A stretch of DNA of 16,499 nt, taken from assembly GCA_964606665.1 (NCBI GenBank), contig CAZSHS010000060.1, positions 1 through 16,499 of the forward strand, read 5' to 3'. A program made the position numbers and the translations under genes. The notes below the pieces were generated by a model. The model saw only the letters and a program-made list of their open reading frames with translations. It was not told where the DNA came from and made no database searches. The DNA comes from Aved-18 sp964606665. GTDB lineage: Bacteria; Cyanobacteriota; Vampirovibrionia; Obscuribacterales; Obscuribacteraceae. Below are positions 15,295 to 16,499 of the stretch, piece after piece (the stretch's first letter is position 1; each line of letters begins with the position of its first letter).

Positions 15295-16164
15295 CTATTT
15301 CTTCAAGCAATCTTTCAGTTCTTTATGCAACTCAGCCATGCTTTGTTGCCTGTCTTCGGGAGATTTTGCCATGGACTTTTTCACCACTGCTTTTAGTTCT
15401 GGTGAAATTTTAACCGCCGGATTGGCTAACTCCATATCAAGGGGCATCTCGGTGACATGTTTGGTCATTGTGTCGACCGGATTCTTTCCCTGCACGGGTA
15501 AAACGCCAGTCAGTGTGACATACATCAAAACACCAAATGAGTAAATGTCGCTTCGGTTGTCTATTTCATTGCCCATTATTTGCTCGGGACTCATATAGGC
15601 GGGCGTTCCCACAACGGTTCCGTCTACAGTAAGGCGTTTCTCGCGTGGCTCGTTGAGCCGTTTGGCGATGCCGAAGTCTACAAGAGTGGCAAAATCTTTT
15701 TGGTAAGTGGTGTCGTGAACAATGATGTTATCTGGCTTTATGTCGCGATGTAAAAATCCTGAATCGTGCATATGTCCCAGGGCATCAACGATTTGAGCGA
15801 AAATAAAAATAGCTCTATCTTGCGCCAACCAATTTTTGGTTTTTAAAATATCTCGCAAATTATGCCCTTCTACATAGTCCATGACCATGTAAGGGCGACC
15901 TTGGGTAGAAACTCCAAAGTCATAAACTTTGACTATATTTGGATGCATCAAAGCACTTATAGCTTGGGCTTCGCGATGGAAACGCTGAAATCCGCGATCT
16001 TCCTGGTCTAGCTGCTGGAACAGCACTTTGACCGCAATCTCTTTTTCCATCTGTCTGTGCCAGGCTTTGAATACAGCGCCAAAAATGCCGTGACCGACCT
16101 GCTCGAGGACCTCGTAGCGGTTGTTAATTACTTTGTCTATTATTGCTGTGCTTGGCAGGTCCAT
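15295..16164 (-). CDS. Soluble Hanks-type serine/threonine protein kinase
   Basis: The 289 residues form one complete eukaryotic-like kinase domain: glycine loop GHGIFG (24-29), Lys46 in AVKVL, Glu65 in the C helix, catalytic loop HRDIKPDN (139-146), DFG (163-165), activation segment with GTPAYMSPEQ and SDIYSFGVLMY. All catalytic residues are present, so it should be active. There is no transmembrane helix, PASTA, WD40 or TPR extension, unlike many bacterial PknB-like kinases, so it is probably cytoplasmic. Basic and Thr residues in the activation loop (EKRLTVDGT) fit autophosphorylation. The ATG at 16164 follows the metallopeptidase stop by 27 nt and precedes the hydrolase by 7 nt. Natural readers of its products could be FHA proteins such as those at 1553-1849 and 1-842; this is inference. 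Confidence 0.95.
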   Translation of the reverse strand: MDLPSTAIIDKVINNRYEVLEQVGHGIFGAVFKAWHRQMEKEIAVKVLFQQLDQEDRGFQRFHREAQAISALMHPNIVKVYDFGVSTQGRPYMVMDYVEGHNLRDILKTKNWLAQDRAIFIFAQIVDALGHMHDSGFLHRDIKPDNIIVHDTTYQKDFATLVDFGIAKRLNEPREKRLTVDGTVVGTPAYMSPEQIMGNEIDNRSDIYSFGVLMYVTLTGVLPVQGKNPVDTMTKHVTEMPLDMELANPAVKISPELKAVVKKSMAKSPEDRQQSMAELHKELKDCLKK

Positions 16165-16191
16165 GACCTACAAATTTTAGCAAATTTATGG

Positions 16192-16499
16192 CTATTGGAA
16201 ACTGGCCAGCTTGCTTTCTAGCACTTTATTAGCAGTGGGAAAATTGTCATAAACCAGATTGGCAATTGTTGCCGACCTGTTTTTTCTCTTTCCCGACTGC
16301 GATTTGCCACCATATTTGGCGGCAGCAAGTTCGGCGAAAGTCTCAGCCGGTCCATTGCCTTCGGTCTGTATGTAATAATGCAAGCGCGGCTTTACAAAAT
16401 CGTCCAGACGATGCAAATCTTGCTCATAAGCCGTTCTAAACTCAGTTTTGTTGGATAAATCACCCAAGAATTTATCAATAGCATGTCCCACTTCGTGGC
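16192..16499 (-). CDS. C-terminal part of a HExxH zinc metallopeptidase, possibly anthrax-lethal-factor-like (M34/ATLF)
   Basis: The frame is open to the right edge, so the gene is cut; the visible 101 residues are its C-terminus. Read from the edge it begins with HEVGHAID, a zincin HExxH site with the GHxxD context. A downstream GPAETFAELAA segment holds a Glu 47 residues after the second His, suitable as the third zinc ligand of a gluzincin; YY about 10 residues earlier may be the family's catalytic Tyr. This pattern resembles ATLF-type peptidases, which in other bacteria are secreted toxins or housekeeping proteins. The GTG within the motif (16491) is an internal Val codon, not a start. 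A Lys/Arg-rich stretch (GKSQSGKRKNRS) follows. It ends 27 nt before the kinase gene. Metallopeptidase is likely; the family is less certain. Confidence 0.7.
   Translation of the reverse strand, partial: HEVGHAIDKFLGDLSNKTEFRTAYEQDLHRLDDFVKPRLHYYIQTEGNGPAETFAELAAAKYGGKSQSGKRKNRSATIANLVYDNFPTANKVLESKLASFQ

Noticed and set aside
16489..16491. GTG as start of the gene at the right edge
   Set aside because: It is the Val codon inside HEVGH; the frame is open upstream to the edge, so the gene is partial.

Overview
The window carries a compact bacterial purine-biosynthesis operon on the minus strand, flanked by signalling-type genes. Minus-strand gene order in the direction of transcription is: end of a HExxH zinc metallopeptidase (cut by the right edge), soluble Hanks-type Ser/Thr kinase, membrane-anchored alpha/beta-hydrolase, purF, purC, purD, purN, purL, purQ, purM, purH, purE, purK, and a stand-alone FHA protein. 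Further left there is one plus-strand gene of unknown function, then a second FHA protein on the minus strand whose C-terminal tail is a long Ala/Glu/Lys repeat that runs off the left edge.

Together the ten pur genes cover every step from PRPP to IMP except the adenylosuccinate lyase step (purB), which is not here. PurF makes phosphoribosylamine, PurD GAR, PurN FGAR, PurL plus PurQ FGAM, PurM AIR, PurK plus class I PurE CAIR, PurC SAICAR, and PurH performs the last two steps to IMP. No separate purS exists: its role is evidently taken by an N-terminal extension of the 993-residue PurL. PurC is unusually long (387 residues). Genes are separated by 1 to 12 nt or overlap by 1 to 4 nt, so translation is probably coupled. 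From the metallopeptidase to the small FHA gene no gap exceeds 29 nt, so the whole block may be one transcription unit. A weak internal promoter candidate lies just before purF.

The two FHA proteins are about 70% identical over the domain by eye, pointing to a local duplication now separated by the inverted plus-strand gene. A kinase upstream of the purine genes and a phosphothreonine-binding FHA protein directly downstream suggest, but do not prove, a phospho-signalling link.

The organism is a bacterium using the standard bacterial code (TAA, TAG and TGA all act as stops) with Shine-Dalgarno sequences and moderate GC. Abundant kinase/FHA genes, a PurS-PurL fusion and a divergent PurC would fit lineages such as Vampirovibrionia (Melainabacteria), deltaproteobacteria-like groups or Planctomycetes. 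The sequence alone does not let me choose; this is inference. No tRNA, rRNA, CRISPR array, insertion sequence or replication origin was seen.
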